The position numbers and the translations under genes are program-made. Positions 1 to 9,317 of a stretch of DNA of 64,000 nucleotides are shown here, piece by piece (within the stretch, counting starts at the first letter, position 1; every line of letters starts with the position of its first letter). Below the pieces are notes generated by a model that saw nothing but the letters and a program-made list of their open reading frames with translations, was not told where the DNA came from and ran no database searches. Source of the stretch: Streptomyces canus. Lineage in GTDB: Bacteria; Actinomycetota; Actinomycetes; Streptomycetales; Streptomycetaceae. Location of the stretch: the NCBI RefSeq assembly GCF_030816965.1, contig NZ_JAUSYQ010000002.1, forward strand, positions 9,228,001-9,292,000, in the 5' to 3' direction.

Positions 1-726
<726 letters not shown>

Positions 727-777
727 TCATCCGACGGCCGGTCCCAGACCACCCGGCCGCCCGAGGGAAAGCAGACC

Positions 778-2313
778 ATGAGATATCGCACCAGAGTGAC
801 GGCCCCGGCAGCTCTGCTCGGCACCGTGGCGGCCCTGTCCGTGGCCTCCCCGGCGCACGCGGACCCGGAGACCGGCACCCCTGGCCCGGAGACCCTCGGG
901 GATCCCGTCTTCCCGAGCCTCGGCAATGACGGCTACCGCGTCGGCGCCTATCACCTCGACCTCGCGTACGACGCCACGACCCGGCTCGTCGAGGCGACGG
1001 CGACCCTGACGCTCACCACCACCCAGGAGCTGAGCCGCCTCTCCCTGGACGCGCTGGGCCTCGACGTGCACGAGGTGCTGCTCGACGGCGTGCCCGCCGC
1101 CCGGGAGCAGGCCGGCGAGAAGCTGCGGATCACCCCGGCCGTCTCGCTGGCCGCGCAGACCACGGCGACCGTGACCGTGACGTACACGGCGGACCCGCGT
1201 GCCGCTCTCGCCCACACCGCCTGGGTGCCCACCCCGGACGGCTTCGCGGTCTGCCCCCAGCCCAACACGGCGCACACCGTCTTCCCGTGCAACGACCACC
1301 CCTCGGACAAGGCGGACTTCACCTTCCGCATCACCGTCCCGGCCGGCCTCAGGGGCGTCGCGAGCGGCCACCTGGTGAGCACCGAGGAGCTCGGCGACGG
1401 CCGAACCGCGTACTGCTACCGGTCCCGGGAGCCGATCGCCACCGAGATCGTGCAGATCACGGTCGGCGACTACGTGATCAAGGACCGGCAAGGGCCGCAC
1501 GGACTCCCGCTCAGGGACGTCGTCCCGACCGCCCGGGCCGCCGCCCTGGAGCCCGCGCTCGCCCTCACCCCGAACCTGGTGAGCTGGATCGAGCAGCGGC
1601 TCGGGGCCTTCCCGTTCGAGACGTACGGCCTGCTGCCGTGCAACAACGACGCCTCGGACGCCTTCGACTTCACGGGTCTGGAGACCCAGACCCTCACCCT
1701 GTACAAGCCGAACTTCCTGCTCCAGGCGGAGAAGAGCATCGGCTCGCACATGATGCACGAGCTGGTGCACTCCTACTTCGGCAACAGCGTGAGCCCGGCG
1801 ACCTGGTCCGACCTGTGGCTCAACGAGGGCCACGCCGACTTCTACGGGCTGCTCTACCGCTACGAGCGCGGCTGGGCCGACTCCCTCGGTCTCACCACGA
1901 TGGAAGCGCGCATGAAGGACACCTACGCGCGCGGCGACCAGTGGCGCAAGTCCTCGGGCCCGGTCGCCGCCCCGAACGAGGCGAACCTCTTCGACAGCCA
2001 GCGCTACCTCGGCGGTGTCCTCGTCCTGTACGCGCTGCGCCAGCAGGTCGGCGAGAGCGTCTTCAGCGCGATCGAGTCCACCTTCCTGGAGCGCTTCCGC
2101 AACGCCTCGGCGTCGACCGGCGACTACATCGCCGTCGCCTCGGAGGTCTCCGGCGCCGACCAGTCCGGCTTCCTGCGGGACTGGCTCTACGGCACGAAGA
2201 CCCCGAGGATGCCGGGCCACCCCGACTGGACGGTGACGCCGGTCAGCTCCGCGCTGCGGCAGCCGCAGAACCGCACGGACGGCCACTGGCACGACAACTC
2301 GGCGACCCTGTAG
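778..2313 (+). CDS. Secreted M1-family zinc metallopeptidase (aminopeptidase)
   Basis: Likely an exported zinc peptidase of the M1 (aminopeptidase N-like, gluzincin) family. Residues 1-28 form a Sec signal peptide (basic MRYRTRV, hydrophobic core, cut near SPAHA-DPE). An N-terminal beta domain follows to about residue 250. The catalytic domain has the zinc motif HELVH at about 327-331 and the third ligand Glu in NEG about 20 residues later, as in HEXXH-(X18)-E. The usual GAMEN exopeptidase motif appears as the diverged GLETQT, which is a common variant. At 511 aa it is shorter than classic 850-aa PepN, as are many secreted actinobacterial M1 proteins. It converges on the MscS gene with a 4-base gap, so the two terminate against each other. 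Confidence 0.88.
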   Translation: MRYRTRVTAPAALLGTVAALSVASPAHADPETGTPGPETLGDPVFPSLGNDGYRVGAYHLDLAYDATTRLVEATATLTLTTTQELSRLSLDALGLDVHEVLLDGVPAAREQAGEKLRITPAVSLAAQTTATVTVTYTADPRAALAHTAWVPTPDGFAVCPQPNTAHTVFPCNDHPSDKADFTFRITVPAGLRGVASGHLVSTEELGDGRTAYCYRSREPIATEIVQITVGDYVIKDRQGPHGLPLRDVVPTARAAALEPALALTPNLVSWIEQRLGAFPFETYGLLPCNNDASDAFDFTGLETQTLTLYKPNFLLQAEKSIGSHMMHELVHSYFGNSVSPATWSDLWLNEGHADFYGLLYRYERGWADSLGLTTMEARMKDTYARGDQWRKSSGPVAAPNEANLFDSQRYLGGVLVLYALRQQVGESVFSAIESTFLERFRNASASTGDYIAVASEVSGADQSGFLRDWLYGTKTPRMPGHPDWTVTPVSSALRQPQNRTDGHWHDNSATL

Positions 2314-2317
2314 GGAC

Positions 2318-3430
2318 TCAGTCGAGCCGGGCGGAGGGCACCTCGCCCGGCTCGATCACGGTCTCCGCTCCACGCTGGTGCGGTATCGACACCGACCCCT
2401 GCTGGAGGGCGACGGTCCGCGTCGGCGCCGGGATCCGGATGCCCTCCTTGCGGTAGCGCTTGTGCAGCTGCTTGATGAACTCGTGCTTGATGCGGAACTG
2501 GTCGCTGAACTCACCGACGCCCAGGATGACCGTGAAGCCGATCCGGGAGTCACCGAAGGTGTGGAAGCGGACCAGCGGTTCGTGCTCCGGGAGGGCTCCC
2601 TCGACCTCGGTCATGACCTCGGTGACGACCTCGCAGGTGACCCGCTCGACGTGGTCGAGATCGCTGTCGTAGGCCACGCCGACCTGGACCAGGATCGTCA
2701 ACTGCTGCTCGGGACGCATGAAGTTGGTCATGTTCGTCTTGGCGAGCTCGCCGTTGGGCACGACGATCAGGTTGTTGGAGAGCGCGCGGACCGTCGTCTG
2801 GCGCCAGTTGATGTCCTCGACGTAGCCCTCCTCGCCGCTGGCCAGCCGGATGTAGTCGCCGGGCTGGACGGTCTTGGAGGCGAGGATGTGGATGCCCGCG
2901 AAGAGGTTGGCGAGGGTGTCCTGGAGGGCCAGCGCGACCGCGAGACCGCCGACGCCGAGGGCGGTGAGCATCGGCGCTATGGAGATGCCGAGGGTCTGCA
3001 GGACGACGAGGAAACCGAGCGCCAGGACCAGCACCCGCGTGATGTTGACGAAGATCGTGGCCGAACCGGCGACCCCGGAGCGGGACGTGGTGACCGTCCG
3101 CACGAGCCCTGCGACCAGCCGGGCCGCCGCCACCGTGACGACGAAGATCAACAGCACGGTCAGCACCTGGTTGACGGTGTGCTGGACCGCCTTGGTCAGC
3201 GGCATCGCCGCCGCGGCCGCGGCTATGCCGCCCGCGATCGCCGCCGAGGGCACCACGGTCCGCAGCGCGGCCACGAGGACGTCGTCGCCGCCCCACTTGG
3301 TGCGGTCCGCGTGCTTGCCCAGCCACTTGAGCAGCATGCGCAGCAGGAAGGCCGCCACCAGGCCCGCCACCACGGCGATGCCGGCGCCGACCATGTCGTC
3401 CATGGTGAGATCCCGTTGAAATGCCGTCAC
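2318..3430 (-). CDS. MscS-type mechanosensitive ion channel
   Basis: Membrane channel that opens under membrane tension and releases small osmolytes on hypo-osmotic shock. The 370-aa protein starts with GTG at 3428-3430, chosen because AGGTGG lies just upstream; an in-frame upstream ATG at 3508 would add residues with no support. TM segments are seen at about 12-30, 66-85, 93-115 and 130-155. The MscS signature follows at about 175-205 (GGLAVALALQDTLANLFAGI, then QPGDYIRL), then the cytoplasmic beta domain (DINWRQTTVRALSNNLIVVPN) and a C-terminal mixed domain. The gene is downstream of a permease remnant. Family certain, gating properties unknown. Confidence 0.93.
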   Translation of the reverse strand: MTAFQRDLTMDDMVGAGIAVVAGLVAAFLLRMLLKWLGKHADRTKWGGDDVLVAALRTVVPSAAIAGGIAAAAAAMPLTKAVQHTVNQVLTVLLIFVVTVAAARLVAGLVRTVTTSRSGVAGSATIFVNITRVLVLALGFLVVLQTLGISIAPMLTALGVGGLAVALALQDTLANLFAGIHILASKTVQPGDYIRLASGEEGYVEDINWRQTTVRALSNNLIVVPNGELAKTNMTNFMRPEQQLTILVQVGVAYDSDLDHVERVTCEVVTEVMTEVEGALPEHEPLVRFHTFGDSRIGFTVILGVGEFSDQFRIKHEFIKQLHKRYRKEGIRIPAPTRTVALQQGSVSIPHQRGAETVIEPGEVPSARLD

Positions 3431-3529
3431 GTTGCCACCTGTTCGAAATTGCGGGATGTGCGATCGCGTCGGCCGTGTGAAGGTTCCGTGGCCGACGCGA
3501 CCGCTCATCCTGCCGTATCCGGCACGGGA

Positions 3530-3965
3530 GTTCGTAGCCGGCCTCGTGCCCGACGGCGGGGTTTCGGACGATGCCCTCGGCGAGTTCGGCCTGCTCCCGG
3601 TCGCAGTACGCGGCGGTCGTGGGCGTTCCGTACCACCGCCGGGCCACGAACCACCACACCGTGGCGATCAGCAGGAAGACGGCCAGGGCGACGGAGGCGT
3701 AGTTCATCGTGTCCACCGTCACACAGGCCCCCCACACCACCGCCGTCCATCCGATGGGCTTGCCCCACCGCCCCAGGCTCCACGGACCCGGCTGAAAACG
3801 GCTCCCAGCGCGCAGCCGCAGCAGTACGGGGATGGCCTAGGCGGGCGTGATGCCGATGACGTTGATCGCGGTCACCGCGCCGTAGGCGGTCGCCGAGTAC
3901 ACGTTGCCGCAGAACAGCTGCGCCACGATCATCACGACGAGCAGCGCGCTCGCTGCGTCCGAACC
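3530..3965 (-). pseudogene. Remnant of an APC-family amino-acid permease C-terminus
   Basis: Translating the minus strand gives a permease-like C-terminal segment: DAASALLVVMIVAQLFCGN, VYSATAYGAVTAINVIGITPA, a stop codon, AIPVLLRLRAG, then SLGRWGKPIGWTAVVWGACV and MNYASVALAVFLLIATVWWF. This is the pattern of the last membrane helices of APC-superfamily amino-acid permeases (GRWGKPIG loop, MNYA helix). The internal stop is TAG (3839-3841 on the plus strand reads cta) where the family has Tyr in AYAIPVLLRL, so a single-base nonsense change is the simplest explanation. The N-terminal two thirds are missing; another gene fragment abuts it at about 3970. Confidence 0.72.
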
Positions 3966-3969
3966 GAGG

Positions 3970-4189
3970 CGGCAGGCGAGGGGACGCCCCGAAGCGCGTC
4001 ACCCCGGCCGACCCCCTGCCGTACTTCCTGCGCACGGCGACCCCGCCGTCCCGCGCCGTCCTGCACATCACCCAGGACGGCCGCACCGTGCACCGCGCAC
4101 GCCTGCGCACGGCGGTTCCGAACCGGACCGTCACCCTGACCGCCCGCTGGACTCACCAGGTCGTGCGCGTGCGGCTCACCGGTCGGTGA
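3970..4189 (+). pseudogene. C-terminal gene fragment, possibly of an FAD-dependent oxidoreductase
   Basis: One plus-strand frame ends at TGA 4187-4189 and reads TPADPLPYFLRTATPPSRAV then LHITQDGRTVHRARL and a beta-rich tail ending in VRLTGR. It has no start codon or ribosome site and joins directly to the permease remnant on the other strand. I recall similar C-terminal tails (PYFLRTA, LHLTQDGR) in actinobacterial FAD/NAD-linked oxidoreductases, but this is from memory. It is best described as a deletion-truncated fragment of uncertain family. Confidence 0.4.
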
Positions 4190-4213
4190 ACGCCCTGGTG
4201 CGCGACGCCCGGG

Positions 4214-5260
4214 TCAGATCACCTTCAGCCGCACCAGCGCACCCAGCGTCAGCGCCCCCGGCACCAGCGGCACCCAGACCGTGATGATCCGGTAGGCGAG
4301 CACCACCGCCGTGGCCACGGCCACCGGGCCGCCGGCCGCCACCAGCGCCACCACCAGAGCCGCCTCCACCGAGCCGACCCCGCCCGGTGTGGGCACCAGC
4401 GCCACCGCGCAGGTCGCCGCCAGATACGCCACGGCCATGTGCGCCGGCGGCACCGAGAGCCCCAGCGCCTGCCCCACCGAGGCCAGCCCGGCCGCCTGCA
4501 GCGCCGGGAAGGCGAGCGAACCGCCCCACAGCGCGAGCGCCCGGGACGGGCGGGTGTGCACCGAGCGGGCCTCGCCCAGCGCGGTCCGCAGGAAGGAACC
4601 CACGGCCGTCCGCACCCGGCGGACACCCGCGAGCACACCCACGGCCACCACGAGCACCGCGCCCAGGCCCAGCAGCAGCGGACCCACCGCGGTGTCGGGC
4701 AGCAGCCCGTCGAGGCGCAGCGCGTCCGGGAAGGCGACGAACAGTACGGCCAGCAGGGTGAGCCGGCCGATCGACTCCGCCAGCAGATACAGGGCGAGCG
4801 CGGCCGAGGAGCGGGCGAGCGAGACACCACACACCGTCATGAAGCGCAGATTGACCGCCCCCGCGCCGAGGCCCGTCGGCAACAGGTGGTTCGCCGCGCC
4901 CGCCGCGAACTGTGTCGCCAGCAGTCGCCGCCGGGGAAGCCGCTCCACCACCGCGCCCTGCCGGGTGAAGGAGGCGGCCACCCAGGTCAGACAGGTGGCA
5001 CCGGCCGCGGCGAGGAGCCACGGCCACTCGGCATGCCGCAGATGGCCGAAGCCCTCGGCGAGCACGGACCGGTGCCGCACCGCCACGAGGGTGACCAGCA
5101 GGAGCGGGACCAGACACAGGATCTGGCGAATACGGCGGACGGGCAGGCGCTGGAAAGGGCGTCCCTGGGGGAGCTCTACCGCTGTCACACCGGGAGAGGC
5201 TGTCCCCGCCGCGCCAACGGCGGGTTGCGGAAGCGGGGCCAGGGTCTTACGTACGGTCAT
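4214..5260 (-). CDS. Lysylphosphatidylglycerol synthase-TM / flippase-like integral membrane protein
   Basis: A 348-aa polytopic membrane protein of the UPF0104/LPG synthase transmembrane family (MprF-like flippase domain without the aminoacyl-transferase domain). Start ATG 5258-5260 follows GGAAGGACTCG. The N-terminus is basic (about 50 residues), followed by 7-8 hydrophobic segments. Family landmarks are GAANHLLPTGLGAGAVNLRF near residue 140 and the conserved VALVPTPGGVGSVEAALV near 305. Such proteins are thought to move lipids or lipid-linked compounds across the membrane; the substrate here is unknown. The gene is divergent from an ABC exporter with 72 bases between the starts, and the SoxR site in that gap could also affect it. 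Confidence 0.83.
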   Translation of the reverse strand: MTVRKTLAPLPQPAVGAAGTASPGVTAVELPQGRPFQRLPVRRIRQILCLVPLLLVTLVAVRHRSVLAEGFGHLRHAEWPWLLAAAGATCLTWVAASFTRQGAVVERLPRRRLLATQFAAGAANHLLPTGLGAGAVNLRFMTVCGVSLARSSAALALYLLAESIGRLTLLAVLFVAFPDALRLDGLLPDTAVGPLLLGLGAVLVVAVGVLAGVRRVRTAVGSFLRTALGEARSVHTRPSRALALWGGSLAFPALQAAGLASVGQALGLSVPPAHMAVAYLAATCAVALVPTPGGVGSVEAALVVALVAAGGPVAVATAVVLAYRIITVWVPLVPGALTLGALVRLKVI

Positions 5261-5294
5261 CGAGTCCTTCCGACGGAGAGAAAAGGGTCGGTCA

Positions 5295-5325
5295 TTGACC
5301 TCAAGAACGCTTGAGGTCGTACGTT
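5295..5325 (+). promoter_or_regulatory. SoxR-type operator in a 19-bp-spaced MerR-family promoter
   Basis: The inverted repeat CCTCAAG-AACG-CTTGAGG (5299-5316, extended by GA/TC to 5297-5318) has 9-base perfect arms and a 4-base centre. It matches the SoxR box known from E. coli soxS (CCTCAAG-TTAA-CTTGAGG). It lies exactly between a -35 TTGACC (5295-5300) and a -10 TACGTT (5320-5325) that are 19 bp apart, the over-long spacing typical of promoters activated by MerR-family proteins. The start codon at 5333 is only 7 bases after the -10, so the mRNA is predicted to be leaderless. Confidence 0.85.
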
Positions 5326-5332
5326 CTCTCCC

Positions 5333-7225
5333 ATGAGCATGGAGACCACAGCCTGGACACAGCTGCACAGTGTCATGACCGCCGAACAGGAGCGCCGCCC
5401 GTTCGCCCGCGCGACGCTGCGCCGCATCGGCTCGTTCGCCCGCCCGCACCGTACCCGTATCGCCCGCTTCGTCGTACTCGGGGTGGCGACCGCGCTGCTC
5501 GCCGTCGCCACGCCCGTACTGGCCGGACACATCGTCGACGCGATCGTGTCGGGCGACGACGAGGGCAAGGTCGTACGCCTGGCCCTGCTCATCGCCCTCA
5601 TCGCGGTCGCGGAGGCCGCGCTCGGCGTCCTCGGCAGACGGCTGTCGGCCGCGCTCGGGGAGGGACTCATCCTCGATCTGCGGACGGCTGTGTTCGATCA
5701 TGTGCAGCGCATGCCGGTCGCGTTCTTCACACGCACTCGTACGGGAGCGCTGGTCTCCCGTCTCAACAATGACGTCATCGGCGCGCAGCGCGCCTTCAGC
5801 AACACCCTGTCGGGCGTGGTCAGCAACCTGGTCACCCTGCTGCTGACCCTTGTGGTGATGCTCACCCTGTCCTGGCAGATCACCCTGCTCGCGCTCGCGC
5901 TGCTCCCGGTGTTCGTGATCCCGGCCCGCCGCATGGGCAGCCGGATGGCCCGGATGCAGCGGGAGGCGGCCGCGCTGAACGCGGCCATGGGCACGAGGAT
6001 GACCGAGCGGTTCTCCGCGCCCGGCGCCACCCTGGTCAAGCTCTTCGGCCGCCCCGAGCAGGAGTCCGAGGAGTTCGCGGCCCGGGCCCGCCGCGTGGCC
6101 GACATCGGCGTCCGCACCGCCACCGCCCAGTCGGTGTTCATCACCGCCCTGACCCTGGTCTCCGCACTGGCTCTCGCCCTGGTCTACGGCCTCGGCGGCT
6201 GGTTCGCGCTGCGCGGCAGCCTGGAACCGGGCGCCGTGGTCTCCCTCGCGCTGCTCCTGACCCGCATGTACGCCCCGCTCACCGCCCTCGCCGGCGCCCG
6301 CGTCGAAGTCATGAGCGCCCTGGTCAGCTTCGAGCGGGTCTTCGAGGTACTCGACCTGAAACCGCTGATCGAGGACAAGCCGGACGCCCGCGAGGTCCCC
6401 GAGGGACCGGTCGCCGTCGAGTTCTCGGACGTCCGCTTCGGCTACCCTTCCGCCGACAAGGTCTCCCTGGCCTCCCTGGAGGAGGTCGCCTCCCTCGACA
6501 CCCGCGGCGGCGCCGAGGTCCTGCACGGCGTCTCCTTCCGCGCCGAACCCGGACAGACCGTCGCCCTCGTCGGCTCCTCCGGCGCCGGGAAGTCGACCGT
6601 CGCGCAACTGCTGCCGCGGCTCTACGACGTGGACGAGGGCGCCGTACGCATCGGCGGCGTCGACGTCCGCGACGTGACCGCCGGGTCCCTGCGGGCCACC
6701 CTCGGCATGGTCACCCAGGACGGCCATCTCTTCCACGACACGGTCCGCGCGAACCTGCTGCTGGCCCGCCCGGAGGCGACCGAGGCCGAGCTGTGGGACG
6801 CCCTGCGCCGCTCCCGCCTCGACGATCTCGTACGGTCCCTGCCGGACGGTCTCGACACCGTGGTCGGCGAGCGCGGCTACCGGCTCTCCGGCGGCGAGCG
6901 TCAGCGCATGACCATCGCCCGTCTCCTGCTGGCCCGCCAGCGTGTGGTCATCCTCGACGAGGCCACCGCCCACCTGGACAACACCTCGGAGGCCGCCGTC
7001 CAGGAGGCGCTCGCCGAGGCGCTGGAGGGCAGGACGGCCATCGTGATCGCCCACCGGCTGTCCACGATCCGCACGGCCGACCAGATCCTGGTGGTCGAGG
7101 ACGGACGGATCGTGGAACGGGGGACGCACGAGGAACTGCTCGCGTTCGACGGCCGGTACGCGGAGCTGTACCGGACCCAGTTCGCCTCACACGACGACGG
7201 GATGACCGAGACCGCCGTGGCGTAG
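5333..7225 (+). CDS. ABC exporter, fused membrane and ATPase domains; likely SoxR-regulated
   Basis: A 630-aa half-transporter of the ABCB/MsbA type. Residues 30-330 carry six membrane helices. The ATPase domain follows: Walker A GSSGAGKST near 413, Q-loop GMVTQDGHLF, signature LSGGERQR near 519, Walker B VVILDEA near 538 and H-loop AHRLST near 573. Such proteins work as homo- or heterodimers and pump lipophilic molecules out. The promoter upstream carries a SoxR operator, so the exporter is probably induced by redox-active metabolites, as known for Streptomyces SoxR targets that include an ABC transporter (from memory SCO7008). No ribosome site precedes ATG 5333 and the -10 is 7 bases away, which supports leaderless translation. 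Confidence 0.93.
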   Translation: MSMETTAWTQLHSVMTAEQERRPFARATLRRIGSFARPHRTRIARFVVLGVATALLAVATPVLAGHIVDAIVSGDDEGKVVRLALLIALIAVAEAALGVLGRRLSAALGEGLILDLRTAVFDHVQRMPVAFFTRTRTGALVSRLNNDVIGAQRAFSNTLSGVVSNLVTLLLTLVVMLTLSWQITLLALALLPVFVIPARRMGSRMARMQREAAALNAAMGTRMTERFSAPGATLVKLFGRPEQESEEFAARARRVADIGVRTATAQSVFITALTLVSALALALVYGLGGWFALRGSLEPGAVVSLALLLTRMYAPLTALAGARVEVMSALVSFERVFEVLDLKPLIEDKPDAREVPEGPVAVEFSDVRFGYPSADKVSLASLEEVASLDTRGGAEVLHGVSFRAEPGQTVALVGSSGAGKSTVAQLLPRLYDVDEGAVRIGGVDVRDVTAGSLRATLGMVTQDGHLFHDTVRANLLLARPEATEAELWDALRRSRLDDLVRSLPDGLDTVVGERGYRLSGGERQRMTIARLLLARQRVVILDEATAHLDNTSEAAVQEALAEALEGRTAIVIAHRLSTIRTADQILVVEDGRIVERGTHEELLAFDGRYAELYRTQFASHDDGMTETAVA

Positions 7226-7229
7226 CCCG

Positions 7230-8144
7230 TCACCGGGTGTCCGTCTCACCACCGGTGACCGCGAGGACCTCTCCCGTGACGAAACTCGAGTCCGCGTCCG
7301 ATGCCAGGAACACATAGGCCGGGGCGATCTCTTCCGGCTGCGCCGGCCGGCCGACGGGCGTCTCGCTGCCCACCTGGGCCAGGTCGCCGGGCGGCATGTG
7401 CCGGTCGGCGACGTTCAGAACCGTCCAGGTGGGGCCGGGCGCCACGACGTTGGCCCGCACACCCCGCGCCGCCAGATGCGGGGCGATGGACTTGGTGAAG
7501 GTGATCAGGGCGGCCTTGGAAGCCGCGTAGTCGATCATGGTGGTGCTGCCCTTGAGGGCTTCCTCCGTGGCCGTGGCGATGATCGAGTCGCCCTCGTCCA
7601 GGTGCGGAAGGGCGGCCATGACCAGGTGGAAGTAGGCGTAGGCGTTCGTCTTGAACGTCCGGTCCCAGTCCTCGGCCGTCAGCTGCTCCAGGTGCAGCTT
7701 GCTGTTGAGATAGGCGGCATTGCTGACCAGGATGTTCAACCGCCCGAGCTCCCGCACGGTGCGCTCGACGACATCCCGGCAGAACTCCGGCTCACACAGG
7801 TCGCCCGGCAGCAGGAGACACCTGCGGCCCTGCTCCTCGACCACCTGCCGGGTCTCCTCGGCGTCGGACTGCTCCCCGGGGAGGTAGACGATGGCGACAT
7901 CCGCGCCCTCCCGTGCGTACAGCAGCGCCACGGCGCGGCCGATGCCGGAGTCGCCTCCGGTGATCAGGGCCACCTTGCCGGTCAGCTTGCCCGCCGCCTT
8001 GTAGCGCTCGGCCCGGTACCGGGGCCTGGGGTCCATCTCCGACTCGAGGCCCGGCGGATCCTGCTTCTGCTCGGGGAAGTCCGGAGTGGGTTCCGAGGTG
8101 ATCACCGGAGGGGCGTCGATCCGGTCCCGGCCCTGCTCTTGCAT
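7230..8144 (-). CDS. SDR oxidoreductase of the general-stress-protein-39 type
   Basis: A 304-aa NAD(P)-dependent short-chain dehydrogenase with the N-terminal extension (about 50 residues, rich in Pro and acidic residues, containing PGLESEMDPRPRYRAERYK) typical of the YhdF/YghA/GSP39 subgroup. The dinucleotide motif ALITGGDSGIGRAVA is near residue 60, NAAY near 140 and the catalytic YAASK near 205. Start ATG 8142-8144 has a strong AAGGAGG site. Members are usually linked to stress survival; the substrate is unknown. It converges on the ABC exporter with 4 bases between stops. Confidence 0.9.
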   Translation of the reverse strand: MQEQGRDRIDAPPVITSEPTPDFPEQKQDPPGLESEMDPRPRYRAERYKAAGKLTGKVALITGGDSGIGRAVALLYAREGADVAIVYLPGEQSDAEETRQVVEEQGRRCLLLPGDLCEPEFCRDVVERTVRELGRLNILVSNAAYLNSKLHLEQLTAEDWDRTFKTNAYAYFHLVMAALPHLDEGDSIIATATEEALKGSTTMIDYAASKAALITFTKSIAPHLAARGVRANVVAPGPTWTVLNVADRHMPPGDLAQVGSETPVGRPAQPEEIAPAYVFLASDADSSFVTGEVLAVTGGETDTR

Positions 8145-8257
8145 CACGCCTCCTTGCGAGGTTCGTCGGGAAACGACCATGACCGGGCGCGGGTGCCCTG
8201 GCCTCGCGGGGGAGAAACCGGAACCTGCGAAGGAGCCGAAGGAGTCGGTCGAAGGAG

Positions 8258-8397
8258 TCAGGGGACGAGCCGGTGCTGGTGGCCGGCGCGCCATTCGGCC
8301 AGCAGGACGGTGGCGTCGTCGTCCAGGCGGCCGGAGTGGTGGTCGAGGACGGCGTGCGTCAGCCGGCGCAGGGTCTCGCGCAGGGTCTGGCGGCCGG
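8258..8397 (-). pseudogene. C-terminal remnant of a SpoIIE/PP2C phosphatase
   Basis: The minus strand, in one frame ending at TGA 8258-8260, reads LRETLRRLTHAVLDHHSG then RLDDDATVLLAEWRAGHQH. This is the C-terminal end of the SpoIIE/PP2C phosphatases that occur intact at 18.2 and 35.2 kb (RLEDDATVMCLDW, SLKDDATVLVLDW). The remaining 350 or so residues are gone: at about 8397 the sequence joins the start of an unrelated gene in another frame. Confidence 0.7.
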
Positions 8398-8570
8398 GCG
8401 AACTGGTGGCTGAAGAGGATCGCCTCGACCTCGATGCCGTTCATCGCGATGATGCGGCACTTCGTGTACGGGTCACCGTGGTCGGGATCCACGGGCTCGA
8501 CGTCGAGCTCCCGCCAGTTGCGCAGCTGGCGCAGGGGGATGCCCCGGTGTTCCAGTGGGTTGAAGCCCAT
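8397..8570 (-). pseudogene. N-terminal fragment of a ferritin-like-type conserved protein
   Basis: From ATG 8568-8570 the minus strand encodes MGFNPLEHRGIPLRQLRNWR, then ELDVEPVDPDHGDPYTKCRI and IAMNGIEVEAILFSHQFAR, after which the reading passes into PP2C-derived DNA out of frame. I recall this N-terminus (RNWxELxVEPxDxxxxxPYTRCRxIxMNGIE) from a conserved family of longer, helical ferritin-like proteins of about 400 aa. Only about 58 residues remain, so it is a deletion remnant. A ribosome site (GGAGACCCTC) still precedes it. Confidence 0.6.
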
Positions 8571-8686
8571 GAGGGTCTCCTGGGCTGATGGGCCGGAACA
8601 GAGCCGCGCGGGTACCCGTGCCAGTGCCGTGCAACCGAAGTGTGAAGGGGGCGGTGGGACCGAATCGGCCGGACCGACGGGGGCTG

Positions 8687-9259
8687 TCAGCTCGAGGAGC
8701 TCGTGCCTGCCGTGGCCGGCGACGCCGGTTCCTGCCCCGTCATGGGAAACAGCAGAGCCGTGGCGATCCTCGCGTGCAGGGCATCCATTGTCCTGATCTG
8801 CTGCCCCGCCCTGCGCAGCAACTCCTCCAGCCGGTCGGCGTCCAGACGCGAGTCCTGTGCCGACGCGGCGAGCAGCCCGCGCCACAGCGAGGCCTTGCCC
8901 TGCGCCCCCAGCCGCATCGCTTCGAGCTCGACCAGCAGCGCGAGCCCCGAGCGGCGCAGCAGACGGCCGTTGGGCTTCATCCGCGCGGCCTTCTCGCCCA
9001 GCCACGCCCCGTACGTCTTGTAGTGCCTGACAGGGACGTCGAGATCGGCGAGGAGGCGTACCAGTGCCTGCCGGTCCTGCGAGATCTCCTTGCGCAGGCT
9101 CTCCAGGGTCTCGCCGTAGGCCGACCCGCGGTGCTCCTGAGCCATCCGGCGGGCGAGCTCGACACCCGCCGTCGCACCGGCCAGGTGGTCGTTGAGATAG
9201 ATCACCAGCCGCTTCTGCCGCGTCGCACCGTCGTGTGAGTTCCGTGCCGTCCTGTTCAT
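8687..9259 (-). CDS. Hypothetical helical protein
   Basis: A 190-aa, predominantly alpha-helical, soluble protein with no signal peptide. It starts MNRTARNSHDGATRQKRLVI with GGAGGGGAACC just upstream of ATG 9257-9259. The body has long amphipathic helices with many Arg, Glu and Leu residues (VELARRMAQEHRGSAYGETL, LESLRKEISQDRQALVRLLA) and looks like a four-helix bundle. The C-terminus is low-complexity Ser/Thr/Ala. The frame is open upstream into the CtaG remnant without a stop, but the ribosome site and change of composition place the start here. Function unknown. Confidence 0.7.
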   Translation of the reverse strand: MNRTARNSHDGATRQKRLVIYLNDHLAGATAGVELARRMAQEHRGSAYGETLESLRKEISQDRQALVRLLADLDVPVRHYKTYGAWLGEKAARMKPNGRLLRRSGLALLVELEAMRLGAQGKASLWRGLLAASAQDSRLDADRLEELLRRAGQQIRTMDALHARIATALLFPMTGQEPASPATAGTSSSS

Positions 9260-9317
9260 GGTTCCCCTCCGGCTGCCGGAGTCCTGTGATGGCCTCCGAG
9301 TGCCCCGGCCGGGCCGG

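Noticed and set aside
727..2292. Long minus-strand frame opposite the M1 peptidase
   Set aside because: Composition (Arg, Gly, Val repeats) shows it is the complement of the peptidase gene.
4214..7129. A 971-codon minus-strand frame reaching far upstream of the flippase-like gene
   Set aside because: The extra N-terminal part is antisense to the ABC exporter and has no protein-like features; the real start is ATG 5258-5260 with a good ribosome site.
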